NCBI RefSeq assembly: GCF_016623465.1
Contig: NZ_JAEDAJ010000003.1
Location: forward strand, 341,355-405,354
Origin: Brachybacterium halotolerans
Lineage (GTDB): Bacteria; Actinomycetota; Actinomycetes; Actinomycetales; Dermabacteraceae
Reading direction: 5' to 3'
DNA length: 64,000 nucleotides
Shown here: positions 1-10,057 of the stretch, piece after piece
Layout of the letters: every line of letters starts with the position of its first letter
Numbering within the stretch: the first letter of the stretch is position 1
Translations under genes and position numbers: made by a program
The notes under the pieces: model-generated
What the model was told of the DNA's origin: nothing
The model's input: only the letters and a program-made list of their open reading frames with translations
Databases searched by the model: none

Positions 1-285
1 CTCGCGGCCCATGTCCCAGATGGCGCCGCCGTGGGTCCAGCGCCGCAGCACGACCTCCGTCTCGTCGGGACGTGCGGAGGTCGTGAAGTCCAGGTCGGCG
101 CTCGAGCGGCCCAGCACCGCGTCCCGCACGGGCCCGCCGACGAGCGCGAGCTCCTGCCCGGCCTCCTCGAAGAGGCGTCCGAGCTCATGGATCGGCGCGG
201 GCAGCGCCTGGAACATCGAGGTCGCGCGGGTGCGCGCGGCCGTGAGACGTGCGGAGCGCTCGTCGGGGTGCTGCGGGTCGGTCAC
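1..285 (-). CDS. cca: CCA tRNA nucleotidyltransferase, N-terminal part (cut by window edge)
   Basis: Only the first 95 residues lie in the window; the rest runs off the left end. The enzyme adds or repairs the 3' CCA of tRNAs in the cytoplasm. The visible part shows the class II nucleotidyltransferase signature: an AG-x-ELALVGGPVRD stretch (residues about 40-53) followed by a DLDFTT motif, which carries the metal-binding aspartates. The reading frame starts with GTG at 285. An ATG at 299-297 is out of frame. The gene is divergent from the DUF6049/murJ genes, the usual actinobacterial arrangement next to murJ. Family assignment is confident; nothing can be said about its C-terminal half. Confidence 0.88.
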   Translation of the reverse strand, partial: MTDPQHPDERSARLTAARTRATSMFQALPAPIHELGRLFEEAGQELALVGGPVRDAVLGRSSADLDFTTSARPDETEVVLRRWTHGGAIWDMGRE

Positions 286-436
286 AGGAGTCCTGTCATG
301 TCTGGGGCGCGGGGCGGCGAGATCCCGGGGCGAGGGCTCCGCGGGGCCGACGGCCGTGAGGGATGCCCTGTGGAGATCTCGCGGCAGGCCCGGTCACCTG
401 CCGGGCTCTACCGTATCGGCCGCATACAGTGTCCCC

Positions 437-2818
437 ATGTCCGAGCCGAGCCCGTCCGTGCACCCGCGCGCGCCGCTCCCCGGACCCCGGACCCTCGCGT
501 CGGCCGCCCCGCGACTCCTGCTGGTGGCGCTGCTCGCCCTCGCTCCGGCGCTCCTGATGCCGACCGGGCCGGCGATCGCCCAGGTCACAGCCTCGCAGGC
601 GCCGTCGGCTCCGTCGACCCCGTCGGCTCCCCGGCCCGCGGAGCCCGAGGCGAGCGGCGGGGTGAGCCTCGACCTGCTCGACGGCGGGGCCGTCACGCTC
701 AAGCCCGGGGGGAAGCTCACGCTGAAGGTGCGGCTGACCAACCGCGGCACGACGACGATCGAGGATCCCGCGCTCGAGCTGCGGGTGCGCACCGATCGCG
801 TCACGGACCGGCGCACGCTCGCGCAGTGGCAGCAGCAGGACGGCCCGGACACCTACGGCGTCCCCGCGACCACCGAGAAGGGCCCCTCGACGCTCGACGC
901 GGGCGACTCCACCGAGCTCACTCTCTCGGTCGACGCCGATGACCTGGGCCTCTCGACCGCGTCCTACCTGTGGGGGGCGCGGCGCCTGTCGGTGACGGCC
1001 ACGGATGCCGACGGCCCCCTGGCCTCCCTGCGCTCGTTCACCGTGTGGCGGCCCGACGACGCCGACGCGAAGATCGCCGGCAGCGTGCTGCTGCCGCTGT
1101 CGGCGAGCGACCCCGGCGCCGCGGTCACCGATCCCGACGCCTACGAGGCGTCGGCCGAGAACGGCCGGCTCAAGGATCTCGAGGGCCTCGCCGCGCGCGA
1201 CGACGTGGACTGGATGCTGGATCCCGCGCTGCTGGATCCGCCCGCGCTCTCGGACGCCGGGTCCGGCGGCTCCTCGGGCTCGGGTTCGTCGGGGTCCGAC
1301 TCCTCGGCGGATGCGGACGACGGCGATGACACGGGGGACGACGGCGACTCCGCGCAGACCCCGCCCGCGCGCTTCACGACGCCCGACGCCACGAAGCACC
1401 TGGCCGACACCCTCACCTCGGGGGCGAAGGACCGCGACGTGATCGGGCTCCCGTACGCGCAGTCGGACACGATCGCTCTGGAGCAGGCAGGCACCACCGA
1501 CCTCTCCGACGCGCTCGCGGCGCGCAGCGAGAAGGTCTGGGAGGACGCCCACATCGACCCTCTCGGCGAGGCGGTGACGATCCCGGGCGAGGAGGCGAGC
1601 GGCGAGACTCTCTCCCAGGCCGTGACCAGCGGCGCCGATCTGCTCGTAGTGCCCTCGTCCTCCCTGCGCGCAGACCCGGTGGGGACGGTGACGCCCTCTT
1701 CGGTCGGCACCTTCACCGCGGGTGATCGGACCGTGCCCGTGCTGGCGCCGGACCCGACGCTCTCCGAGGAGGTGTCCCAGCTGCGCACGGGCGAGGACGT
1801 GCAGCAGGTGCGCCAGCGGATCCTCGCGGAGACCGCCGTGATCGCCTCCGAGCAGTCGAGCGCGCAGCGCCAGGTGCTCATCGCCCCGCAGCTCGGGGAG
1901 GACATGGACGAGGGTGCCGTCGCCTCGACCCTCGACGCCCTCGACGACGCGCCCTGGATGACCAAGGGGCACGTCTCCGACCTGCTGGACGCGGCCGATG
2001 GCGGCGACATGGTGACCGACACGGGCGCCACGGGCGACGGCCTCTACGCGCTCGGCGAGCTCGACGCGGACGACGTGCACCCGTCGGGCCCCGGCGAGGA
2101 CGGCACCTGGGCGCACCTGCCGCGCGCCCGATCCCGCGACGAGGTCGACACGGGGACTCTGCAGTCCCTGCAGCGCTCCCTGCGCTCGATGAGCACCGTC
2201 GCCGCGGTCGCCGAGGACGACGCACCGTTCTCCGCGACGCGCAGCCTGATCCTCACCACGACCTCGACCACGCTCGCGAAGGACCATGATGAGGCGTCGC
2301 GCCGCGCGAGGACCGCGCAGAAGGACGTCGCGGCGATGCGCGAGGCCATCCACGTGGTGCCCGCCTCCGGCTACAACCTGGTCTCCGACTCGGCCGGCGT
2401 GCCGATCACCGTGACCAACGACCTCGACAGCCCGATCACGGTGAAGGTCGACGTGAGCACGGACCGCCCGATCGTGCGCGTGGGCGACCCCACGACGGTC
2501 GAGGTGCCCGCGCGGCAGAAGAAGGAGGTGACGGTCCCGATCGACGCGATCGCGAACGGGACCGTGACCCTCACCTCGACCGTCCGCTCGGAGGACGGCG
2601 AGGAGCTCGCCGCACCCGTGTCGGTCCCGCTCAGCGTGAACCCGGCATGGGAGAACTGGACGACCATGGTGCTGGTGGGCGCCATGGGCGTGCTCGTCGT
2701 GGTGGGCGTGCTGCGGGCCCGACGCACGGGCTCGCGCCGCCGTGCCGCCGCGGCCGAGCTGACGGATCATGGCGAGGGGGAGGCCGCAGGGGATGCGGCC
2801 GACGAGGAGAGACGATGA
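437..2818 (+). CDS. DUF6049 family secreted/membrane-anchored protein
   Basis: A 793-residue protein of unknown function found upstream of murJ in actinobacteria. The open frame extends to position 11, but the ATG at 437 is the sensible start: it is followed by a basic/proline stretch and a hydrophobic signal segment (residues about 24-50, ending GPAIAQ). Immediately upstream TACAGT (425-430) sits 6 bases before the ATG, which suggests a leaderless transcript. The body has an N-terminal beta-rich CARDB-like segment, a Ser/Gly/Asp-rich linker (residues about 275-305), a long extracellular region, and one C-terminal membrane helix (about residues 738-758) followed by an Arg-rich tail. Most of the protein is therefore extracytoplasmic. 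The stop overlaps the murJ start as ATGA, so the two are translationally coupled. Function is inferred only from context: cell-wall precursor export. Confidence 0.8.
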   Translation: MSEPSPSVHPRAPLPGPRTLASAAPRLLLVALLALAPALLMPTGPAIAQVTASQAPSAPSTPSAPRPAEPEASGGVSLDLLDGGAVTLKPGGKLTLKVRLTNRGTTTIEDPALELRVRTDRVTDRRTLAQWQQQDGPDTYGVPATTEKGPSTLDAGDSTELTLSVDADDLGLSTASYLWGARRLSVTATDADGPLASLRSFTVWRPDDADAKIAGSVLLPLSASDPGAAVTDPDAYEASAENGRLKDLEGLAARDDVDWMLDPALLDPPALSDAGSGGSSGSGSSGSDSSADADDGDDTGDDGDSAQTPPARFTTPDATKHLADTLTSGAKDRDVIGLPYAQSDTIALEQAGTTDLSDALAARSEKVWEDAHIDPLGEAVTIPGEEASGETLSQAVTSGADLLVVPSSSLRADPVGTVTPSSVGTFTAGDRTVPVLAPDPTLSEEVSQLRTGEDVQQVRQRILAETAVIASEQSSAQRQVLIAPQLGEDMDEGAVASTLDALDDAPWMTKGHVSDLLDAADGGDMVTDTGATGDGLYALGELDADDVHPSGPGEDGTWAHLPRARSRDEVDTGTLQSLQRSLRSMSTVAAVAEDDAPFSATRSLILTTTSTTLAKDHDEASRRARTAQKDVAAMREAIHVVPASGYNLVSDSAGVPITVTNDLDSPITVKVDVSTDRPIVRVGDPTTVEVPARQKKEVTVPIDAIANGTVTLTSTVRSEDGEELAAPVSVPLSVNPAWENWTTMVLVGAMGVLVVVGVLRARRTGSRRRAAAAELTDHGEGEAAGDAADEERR

Positions 2819-4986
2819 GCGCACCACGACGCATCCAGCACCGGCCGCGGCATCTGCGGCCGGGCCCGCCCCGTGCCCGGCCGCGCCCGGCCCAGACGCG
2901 ACCGGCCCCGGCATCGGCCGCCCCGTCGGCCTCCGCATCGAGTCCCTCGGCATCGGACCCCGCAGCATCGAGCTCCGCCGCCCCGAGCCCTGCCGGATCT
3001 AGCACGAACGCGGCGCAGCAGGTCTTCTCCTCCCGCACCCCGGCTCCCGCGCGCCGCACCGCGCCGGTCTCCGACGAGGCGGCCGCCGCGCAGGCGGCCG
3101 ACCTCGAACGGGCGGTCGCGACCCTCGACGAGACGACGGGTTCGCTCGACCCGATCACCGAGCAGATCGCCACCGGCAGGGGTGATCGCTCTACCGACGG
3201 CGCGGGCGGCTCGACGGATGGTGCGAGCAGCACGACGGACGGCGCGGGCGACATGACGGATGGCGCGGGCGACACGGCCGACGCGTCCGCTCCGAAGCTC
3301 ACCAGCACCCGCGCCCGGCTCATGCGCGCGACCGCCGTGATGGCACTGGGCTCGACGGTCTCCCGCGCGCTCGGGTTCGTGCGCAACTTCCTGTTCGGCG
3401 CCATGTTCCTGGGCATCAGCAGCTCCGTGGGCAGCGCGTTCAGCTCCGCGAACGTCGTTCCCAACACGATCTGGATCATGATCGGCGGCGGCACGCTGAA
3501 CGCGATCCTGGTGCCCGCGATCGTGCGGGCCGCGAAGCGTCCCGACCGCGGCAGCGACTTCACCTCGCGCCTGTTCACCCTGGTCACGGTCGCCGCGGGC
3601 GGGGTAACCCTGCTCGCGATGGTGCTCGCACCGCTGCTCATGGTGCTCACCAACGGCTCGCTCCCGCCGGACACCTACGCCCTGGCCGTGCAGCTCGTGT
3701 ACTGGATGATGCCGCAGATCCTGTTCTCGGCGCTCTACCTGATGCTCGGCCAGCTGCTGAACGCGCACGACTCCTTCGGGCCCTACCAGTGGGCTCCCGT
3801 GCTCAACAACCTCGTCGCGATCGTCGGCGCGCTGATCTTCCTCGCGATCTGGGGAGGGCAGGGCGATCCGACGGCCTGGACCGTGCCGATGGTCGTGGCC
3901 CTGGCCGCGATGAACGTGGGCGGTTCCGCGATCCAGGTCGTCTTCCTCTGGTACTTCGTGCGCAAGCTCGGGCTGAAGCTGCGCCCGAAGTGGGGCTTCC
4001 GCGGTCTGGGGCTGGGCAAGCTCAGCCGCATCGGCATGTGGAGCCTCGGGATGCTGATCGTCGGCCAGCTCGCGCTGTACGCCGGACGCTGGAGCGTGGG
4101 CGGTGCCGTGGAGGCGGCCGAGACCAGTCAAGGAACCGACGCCTCGAGGCTCTTCCCGGGCCTGGGCACGATGGACTGGGCCTACACGGTCTTCATGATC
4201 CCGCAGGGGATCCTCGCGGTCACCCTGGTCACCGCCGCGTTCCCCTCGATCTCGCGGAGCGCCGACGAGGGCGACCACGAGCGCGCCCTGCACCGGTATC
4301 AGCAGACCAACCGGATCCTCGCGGTGCCGATGATGCTGTGCGCGGCCGTGTTCATCGCGCTGGCCGGGCCGATCATGTGGGTGATCGACGGCGGCTCGAG
4401 CGTCGCCGGGGCGCAGGCGAGCGCGTGGGTCCTCGCCGCGTACATGCTGGGACTGGTGCCGTTCTCCGCGAACTACCTGACCAAGCGCGCGTTCTACGCG
4501 TACGAGGATGCTCGCGCCCCCTTCTGGATGCAGATCCCGACCTCGGCTCTGCCTCTGCTCGGCGTGGCGCCGGTGCTGCTGTTCGTGGATCCGCACTGGC
4601 AGGCGGCGACGGCGGCCCTCGTGGTGTCGCTCGGCAACGTCGTCGGCTGGGCGTACGGGCAGTGGATGCTGCGGCGGCACGCCCGCGCGCTCGGTGCCTC
4701 GCTGGACGGAGGCGCGAAGGCGATGCTGCTGCTGGGCCGGCTGCTCGTGGCGGCCGTGGTCGCCTACCTGGTGGGCGACGGTCTGGTCGCGCTGATGGGC
4801 GGGGCGATGTGGATGAACCGCGTGCTCACCGTCATCCTCGGCCTGGTCGTCGGGGCGGTGGCGAGCGCCGTGTTCGTGGCGGTCGCGTGGGCGCTGCGCG
4901 TCGAGGAGCTGCGATCTCTGATGGCGATGGTGCGCGCGCGGATGCCCGGCGGCGGCCGCCGGTCAGCGGGCACCCGTAGCATGTGA
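2815..4986 (+). CDS. murJ: Lipid II flippase MurJ (MviN family)
   Basis: Flips the peptidoglycan precursor lipid II across the cytoplasmic membrane. The start is the ATG at 2815, which overlaps the DUF6049 stop, giving 723 residues. The first ~160 residues are a low-complexity Ala/Pro/Ser/Asp-rich cytoplasmic extension. The MurJ core starts near residue 165 with TRARLMRATAVMALGSTVSR, followed by repeated long hydrophobic helices up to about residue 700 (typical of the 14-helix MOP-superfamily fold). Unlike the mycobacterial protein, it carries no fused pseudokinase; that function appears to be the next gene. The C-terminus is short and basic. Family assignment is confident from core motifs and position between DUF6049 and trxB. 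Confidence 0.93.
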   Translation: MSAPRRIQHRPRHLRPGPPRARPRPAQTRPAPASAAPSASASSPSASDPAASSSAAPSPAGSSTNAAQQVFSSRTPAPARRTAPVSDEAAAAQAADLERAVATLDETTGSLDPITEQIATGRGDRSTDGAGGSTDGASSTTDGAGDMTDGAGDTADASAPKLTSTRARLMRATAVMALGSTVSRALGFVRNFLFGAMFLGISSSVGSAFSSANVVPNTIWIMIGGGTLNAILVPAIVRAAKRPDRGSDFTSRLFTLVTVAAGGVTLLAMVLAPLLMVLTNGSLPPDTYALAVQLVYWMMPQILFSALYLMLGQLLNAHDSFGPYQWAPVLNNLVAIVGALIFLAIWGGQGDPTAWTVPMVVALAAMNVGGSAIQVVFLWYFVRKLGLKLRPKWGFRGLGLGKLSRIGMWSLGMLIVGQLALYAGRWSVGGAVEAAETSQGTDASRLFPGLGTMDWAYTVFMIPQGILAVTLVTAAFPSISRSADEGDHERALHRYQQTNRILAVPMMLCAAVFIALAGPIMWVIDGGSSVAGAQASAWVLAAYMLGLVPFSANYLTKRAFYAYEDARAPFWMQIPTSALPLLGVAPVLLFVDPHWQAATAALVVSLGNVVGWAYGQWMLRRHARALGASLDGGAKAMLLLGRLLVAAVVAYLVGDGLVALMGGAMWMNRVLTVILGLVVGAVASAVFVAVAWALRVEELRSLMAMVRARMPGGGRRSAGTRSM

Positions 4987-5028
4987 CAGGCCGCAGGGCA
5001 TCAGGATGTCGGAGAGGGACGGACACAG

Positions 5029-7662
5029 GTGAACGAACGACACCACGAGCACGCGGTGCGCGAGCGCTGGAGCGTCGAGGCGAAGATCCCGCTGTCGGGC
5101 GTCGCCGAGGGCGCGTCCTGGCATCGCGCCCGCTCCGTGCGCTCCGGTGAGCTCGTCACCCTGTTCATGGTCCACGGCGACCTCGCTCTCGAGGTCGCCG
5201 ACGCCGCCCGCCGCGCCTACCTCGTGGAGAACCCTCGCCTGCTCCCGGTGCTGGACGTGACCGTGTTCGGGGATCCGCGCGAGGCCGGCGAGGGATCGGC
5301 CGACGGCGCTCCGCTGACCGTCGTCGAGTACCCGGCCCCGCCGGCACCGCCGCTCGCCGCGCTGTTCGCGCAGGGCGCGCTGCGCCCCGAGACCGCGCGG
5401 TCGATCATCGGCGAGGCCGCGTCGGGCCTCGAGGCCGCTCGCCGCCGCGGTCTGCGCCATCAGCACCTCGACTCCAACCGCGTCTTCGTGGACACCGCGA
5501 GCGGGGAGGTGGCGGTGCTGGGCGTGGGCGTCGAGGCCGCCGCCCATCGCGATGCCGAGCACGACGGCCGCCTCGCCTCGTTCCTGGACGTGACCGCGCT
5601 GGTCGCGCTGCTGTACCGGGCGCTCACGGGCGCCTCCCCGTCGGCCGCCGACGGTCCGTTGCCCCGCCCCTCGCGGATCAGCACGCGGAACATCCCGCAG
5701 GACCTCGACATGCTGTGCGAGCTCGTGCTCACCGAGGGCGATCAGCCCGTGCCGGAGACCACGCGCGACCTCATCGCCGAGCTCGAGCCCTGGCAGTCCA
5801 TCCCCGTCACCCTCGAGGCCTACGACCCCCAGGATCCCTCGCGCGCCCCCCGGGACGCGCAGGCGACGACCGCGGGAGCACGCGACGCAGGCACCGCAGG
5901 CACCGCAGGCACCGGCACCACCGCAGGCACCGTGGCCGCCACGGGCACCGCCGCCACCGCGGGCACCGCCGCACAGGATCCATCCGGCGGGGCACAGGAC
6001 AGCTCCAGCTCCGCGGGCGCTCCGAGTCGACCCCCCGGGGCCGAGGACACCTCCTCCCCGGCGCCCGAGGGGCAGGGTCCGACGGAGGGCTCGAGCACTC
6101 CACCGCCCAGCGCCTCCGGCGATGCGGGAGCCCGATCCCCGCGAGAGGGCTCCGCGGGGCACCTCGACCTCGACCAGGAGCCGCGCGCAGACATCGAGAA
6201 GGTGCACACCAGTCGTACCGCCCGTCGTGCCGTCGCGGCGGCTGCCGCCGGAGCGGCGACCGGTGCGGCAGCTGGTGCAGCGGGCGCGGCAGCCGCTGGA
6301 ACGGACTCGACCTCCGGTGGCACGGGTGCGACGTCCGAGGACACAGGCGCGACCACCGGCGGCACGGCTCCGACCACGGGCAGCGCGGCTACGACCACCG
6401 GCGATGCGGGCGCGAGCGGCGTCGATGAGGGCGCACCCTCCGGCGATGCGGTTCCGACGACGTCGCACCCCTCCGGGCCGAGCGCGTCCAGCGCGTCGTC
6501 GGCCGATGCGGGAGCATCTCCGTCGGCGGATGCGAGCTCCTCCTCGACGGCAGCGCCCACCGCGGAGGACGCAGCGGCTCCCGAGGCGCCGCCGGAGGAC
6601 ACCACGGGGACCGAGGCCGCCGAGTTCGTGCGCGACCTGCACCTCTCCGAGACCCGCAACAAGGCCGCCTTCCCCGGGCACCTGGATGTCCAGGAGAAGG
6701 AGAACCCCCTGGTCGCGGCGACGATCCCGCCAGCGGCGGCAGGTCGCAGCGCCGTGCTGCCCGGCTCCTCCCGTGACGCGGACGAGGCCTCGTGGACGGA
6801 CTCCGTCGCGCAGACCCCCGTGGAGGAGGAGGACGCCTCACCCGGACCGATCATCGTGCGCGGACGCCCCATCACCTACGGGGACGAGGACCAGGACGCC
6901 TGGGCGGCGACGCCGCATCGGGGCAGCGCACTCGTGCGCGACGTCGTGGGTGTCGCGATGAGCGCCGAGGACAGCTCGAACGTGTACACGACCACGGCGG
7001 AGCCCGACGAGCAGCGCTCCCGGCAGACGCAGTGGATCCTCATCGGCGCCGCCCTCGTGGTGATCATCGCCCTGGTCTTCGCGATCACGAGCGTCACCTC
7101 GGGGCTGCGAGAGGCGGCCACGGGCCCGAACGAGAAGGCGACGACGCAGCCCGCGCCCACCGAGTCGAAGACGAACGCGCAGGTCCAGCCCACGGAGACC
7201 ACGGAGTCGGCGACCGAGGGCCCACCTCCCACCTTCGGCGAGCCCGAGATCTTCGCCGAGGGCGGCAACGGCAACGCGGACCACTCGGAGGATTCGAGCC
7301 GCCTGACGGACGGGTCGAAGGACTCCTACTGGTCCTCGAAGATCTACCAGAGCGCGGACTACTCCGGTCTGAAGGACGGCATCGGCATCAAGCTGCCCTT
7401 CGAGAAGACCTCGACGCTGAAGAAGATCACCGTGAGCACGGCCGATACCGAGGGCGGCTCGATGGAGCTGTACGCCCAGAAGGAGGACGGCAGCCGCGGC
7501 GACAAGCTCGGCGACGGCGAGTTCACCGACGGTGGGGATGTCGAGTTCACCCTCGACGAGCCCGTCCAGGCCGACGGTGTGGAGCTGTGGATCGCGGAGC
7601 TGCCCAGCAGCACCACCGGCGACGGCTTCCGTGCCCGCATCCAGGAGATCAAGGCGGAATGA
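5029..7662 (+). CDS. MurJ-associated membrane pseudokinase with extracellular sugar-binding-like domain
   Basis: An 877-residue protein starting at GTG 5029. Residues about 5-250 resemble a Ser/Thr kinase fold, but the catalytic loop reads HQHLDSNRVFV where an active kinase has HRD-xx-xxN, and the DFG position reads LGVG. It is therefore predicted catalytically dead. Residues about 260-540 are a long Thr/Ala/Gly/Ser-rich disordered region. One membrane helix follows (residues about 668-689), then an extracellular C-terminal domain (about 735-877) of discoidin or carbohydrate-binding type. In Mycobacterium tuberculosis the same three parts are fused to MurJ (Rv3910), whose pseudokinase binds FhaA when phosphorylated. 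Here they form a separate gene 42 bases after murJ. A regulatory role in lipid II flipping is inference from this family. Confidence 0.8.
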   Translation: MNERHHEHAVRERWSVEAKIPLSGVAEGASWHRARSVRSGELVTLFMVHGDLALEVADAARRAYLVENPRLLPVLDVTVFGDPREAGEGSADGAPLTVVEYPAPPAPPLAALFAQGALRPETARSIIGEAASGLEAARRRGLRHQHLDSNRVFVDTASGEVAVLGVGVEAAAHRDAEHDGRLASFLDVTALVALLYRALTGASPSAADGPLPRPSRISTRNIPQDLDMLCELVLTEGDQPVPETTRDLIAELEPWQSIPVTLEAYDPQDPSRAPRDAQATTAGARDAGTAGTAGTGTTAGTVAATGTAATAGTAAQDPSGGAQDSSSSAGAPSRPPGAEDTSSPAPEGQGPTEGSSTPPPSASGDAGARSPREGSAGHLDLDQEPRADIEKVHTSRTARRAVAAAAAGAATGAAAGAAGAAAAGTDSTSGGTGATSEDTGATTGGTAPTTGSAATTTGDAGASGVDEGAPSGDAVPTTSHPSGPSASSASSADAGASPSADASSSSTAAPTAEDAAAPEAPPEDTTGTEAAEFVRDLHLSETRNKAAFPGHLDVQEKENPLVAATIPPAAAGRSAVLPGSSRDADEASWTDSVAQTPVEEEDASPGPIIVRGRPITYGDEDQDAWAATPHRGSALVRDVVGVAMSAEDSSNVYTTTAEPDEQRSRQTQWILIGAALVVIIALVFAITSVTSGLREAATGPNEKATTQPAPTESKTNAQVQPTETTESATEGPPPTFGEPEIFAEGGNGNADHSEDSSRLTDGSKDSYWSSKIYQSADYSGLKDGIGIKLPFEKTSTLKKITVSTADTEGGSMELYAQKEDGSRGDKLGDGEFTDGGDVEFTLDEPVQADGVELWIAELPSSTTGDGFRARIQEIKAE

Positions 7663-8213
7663 CCGCGCCCGGGATCCGCCATCGGCGCCCGGGTGCCGGG
7701 CTCGGGCCGACGTCCGGCCAGGGCGTGAAGACCTGGGTGGTGGTTCTCGCGCTCGTGCTCGCATCCCTCATCGGGCTCATGCTCTCCGAGGCCCTCCAGC
7801 AGTCGACCACCGAGGTGGCGCGCGGCAGCGCGGCGTCGTCCCCTGAGACGGGCAACGCACCCGGGAAGAATTCCTCGGGTCTGCCCGTTCTCACAGAGAG
7901 CACCTTGGGGACCGAGGCGCAGCGGCTGGTCGCCTCGGGCGGCACGTTCCAGGCGCCCGCGACCTTCGACCTCAACCGGTGCCTCGAGCAGCAGGGCGTC
8001 ACCGACGCGCCGATCGTGATGGAGGAGATCGAATGGGGAGCGGACTCCGGTCAGTACTGGATGATCGTGCACGGCCCCTACCAGCGCGATTCCCTGCGGG
8101 CGAACGGCGGGATCGTGCAGATCACCGTGGTCCGTCCCACCTGCGGCACCGAGAGCGCCGACGCCGCGGGCACGCTGGTGTGGAACGGGTCGACGAACAT
8201 CGGCAGCGTCTGA
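7659..8213 (+). CDS. Small membrane-anchored protein of unknown function
   Basis: A 184-residue protein whose ATG (7659) overlaps the stop of the pseudokinase gene, so it is translationally coupled to it. It has a short basic N-terminus, one membrane helix (residues about 24-44, [20 protein letters not shown]) and an extracellular domain with two cysteines (near residues 108 and 164) that could form a disulfide. I do not recognise a family. Its position suggests a partner of the MurJ/pseudokinase module, or a substrate of the adjacent thioredoxin system, but both are inference. No promoter is visible between it and the pseudokinase gene. Confidence 0.7.
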   Translation: MTAPGIRHRRPGAGLGPTSGQGVKTWVVVLALVLASLIGLMLSEALQQSTTEVARGSAASSPETGNAPGKNSSGLPVLTESTLGTEAQRLVASGGTFQAPATFDLNRCLEQQGVTDAPIVMEEIEWGADSGQYWMIVHGPYQRDSLRANGGIVQITVVRPTCGTESADAAGTLVWNGSTNIGSV

Positions 8214-8394
8214 CCGGCGCGCCCACCGCCCTGCCGGGCGCGACGCCTCCCGCCCGTTCCGCCGCCTCCCGCACCGTCCACTTCCCACGCCCCCGATCTC
8301 TCCCTCGCTCAGACCACCCGGCGTCTCCGCTCCCGCCCGACCTCCGCGTCGGTGCCCGACCTCGACGCCTGCTCCACATCGGAAGGACCCATCC

Positions 8395-9477
8395 ATGACC
8401 CAGCCCATCCAGGCCCTCAACATCCTCGGCGGCGCCGGATCCACCACGCCCGCCGCGGCGACGACGGCCCCGGCCGCCGCTGCGACCGACGGCTCCTCGG
8501 CCGACGACACCATCCACGAGGTCCTCATCGTCGGCTCCGGCCCCGCGGGCTACACCGCGGCGATCTACGCTGCGCGCGCCGAGATGCGCCCCGTGGTCAT
8601 CGCGGGTGCGCTCGACGCGGGCGGCGCCCTCATGACCACGACCGATGTCGAGAACTACCCGGGCTTCGCGACCGGCATCATGGGCCCCGAGCTGATGGGG
8701 ACCATGCAGGAGCAGGCCGAGCGCTTCGGCGCGGAGATCCTCTTCGAGGACGCGATCGACGTGCAGCTCGAGGGCCCGGTCAAGACGGTCACCCTGGAGG
8801 ACGGCACCGTCTACCGGGGTCGTTCGCTGATCATCGCGACGGGCTCGGCGTACCGCGAGCTCGGCATCGAGGACGAGAAGCGCCTCTCCGGCAAGGGCGT
8901 CAGCTGGTGCGCGACCTGCGACGGCTTCTTCTTCAAGGACAAGGAGATCGTGGTCGTCGGCGGTGGCGACAGCGCAGTCGAGGAGGCCACGTTCCTCACC
9001 CGCTACGCCACGAAGGTGACCCTCGTGCACCGACGTGATGCCCTGCGCGCCTCGAAGATCATGGCCCGACGGGCCGAGAACGATCCGAAGCTCGACTTCG
9101 CGTGGAACGCGCAGGTCGTCGGCATCAACGGCCAGGAGCAGGTCGAGTCCGTGACGGTCAAGGACACCGAGACCGGGGAGGAGCGCACCCTGCCGACCTC
9201 CGCCGTGTTCGAGGCGATCGGCCACGAGCCCCGCTCCGCGCTGTTCCGCGACAAGGTGGAGCTCGACGAGCAGGGCTACATCGTGGTCCAGGGCCGCTCG
9301 ACGCACACCTCCGTGGAGGGCGTCTTCGCCGCCGGCGACGTCGTGGACCACACCTACCGCCAGGCCATCACGGCCGCCGGCAGCGGATGCCAGGCGGCCC
9401 TGGATGCCGAGCGCTGGCTCGCCCTGCAGGACGACGAGCCCGAGCAGCTCGCGGCCGCCGGTGCCCGCGAGGCCTGA
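8395..9477 (+). CDS. trxB: Thioredoxin reductase (NADPH)
   Basis: A flavoprotein that passes electrons from NADPH to thioredoxin in the cytoplasm. The product has 360 residues. After a ~40-residue low-complexity extension it shows the FAD-binding [10 protein letters not shown] motif (about residues 45-54), the redox-active C-A-T-C pair at Cys172/Cys175, the NADPH-binding GGGDSAVEE motif (about 191-199), and the C-terminal FAD motif in [10 protein letters not shown]. The N-terminal extension is longer than in most TrxB proteins, which begin at the FAD fold. The ATG at 8395 follows a GGAAGGA ribosome-binding site. The stop overlaps the start of the following thioredoxin-like gene by 17 bases, the common trxB-trxA arrangement. 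Confidence 0.95.
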   Translation: MTQPIQALNILGGAGSTTPAAATTAPAAAATDGSSADDTIHEVLIVGSGPAGYTAAIYAARAEMRPVVIAGALDAGGALMTTTDVENYPGFATGIMGPELMGTMQEQAERFGAEILFEDAIDVQLEGPVKTVTLEDGTVYRGRSLIIATGSAYRELGIEDEKRLSGKGVSWCATCDGFFFKDKEIVVVGGGDSAVEEATFLTRYATKVTLVHRRDALRASKIMARRAENDPKLDFAWNAQVVGINGQEQVESVTVKDTETGEERTLPTSAVFEAIGHEPRSALFRDKVELDEQGYIVVQGRSTHTSVEGVFAAGDVVDHTYRQAITAAGSGCQAALDAERWLALQDDEPEQLAAAGAREA

Positions 9478-10057
9478 GGCCCGCACGCTGCACCCCGAGG
9501 CCGTCATCATCCTGGTGACGGCCTCGTGGTGTCTGCCCTGCCGGCCCGCGCGCACTCTGCTCCAGGAGCTGCAGCGCCGGTGGGGTGACCGGATCCTTCC
9601 CCTGGTCCTCGACGCTGACTCGGCGCCGGCGAGCCGCGCCGACGTCGATGCATACGTCCATGCTTCCGGGGCCGGCGACGATGCCGGGGACGAGGCCGAG
9701 GCCGAGGCCGATCATGGGGTCACTGCACCAGATGGTGATCCGGGCGCTCCTGTTCTCTCACGTCTGGCGGTGGATCATCTCCCCACCTGGATCCTTCTCC
9801 GCCCCGAGGGCCGAGACGGAGAACCGGATCCACACGTCCAGCTCCTGCCGCACGCTCCGGAGGAAGATGGTGTCCCCGGCACCACGCTCGCGGGGGAGAG
9901 TCTGGAAGGGCACGGTCTCGTGCTCGAGGGAGCCTGGCGGGAAGCCGGGCGTCGCATCGGGGCTGTACCGAAACTCGAGATCCTCGCTCTCGTGGACGAG
10001 CCGGACGCGTCTCACGCTCCTGGAGCCGCGGCCCGAGCCACCGAAGACCGACGCTGA
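9461..10057 (+). CDS. Thioredoxin-like protein
   Basis: A 198-residue thioredoxin-fold protein in the position usually held by trxA. The most likely start is GTG 9461, inside the end of trxB. The active-site motif reads [12 protein letters not shown] (C-x-x-C with Leu-Pro between the cysteines, near residues 20-26) and the cis-proline loop reads [10 protein letters not shown]. The sequence [14 protein letters not shown] near residue 170 matches the last strand and helix of thioredoxins. It is almost twice the usual length: acidic insertions (a [12 protein letters not shown] stretch and a further ~40 residues after the cis-proline strand) are atypical. It probably accepts electrons from TrxB. 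It may not be the housekeeping thioredoxin, given Leu-Pro rather than Gly-Pro in the active site. Confidence 0.75.
   Translation: MPARPEARTLHPEAVIILVTASWCLPCRPARTLLQELQRRWGDRILPLVLDADSAPASRADVDAYVHASGAGDDAGDEAEAEADHGVTAPDGDPGAPVLSRLAVDHLPTWILLRPEGRDGEPDPHVQLLPHAPEEDGVPGTTLAGESLEGHGLVLEGAWREAGRRIGAVPKLEILALVDEPDASHAPGAAARATEDRR

Noticed and set aside
296..2968. Long minus-strand open frame opposite the DUF6049 gene
   Set aside because: It is an Arg/Gly/His-rich shadow produced by high GC; the plus strand has a signal peptide, a membrane helix and coupling to murJ.
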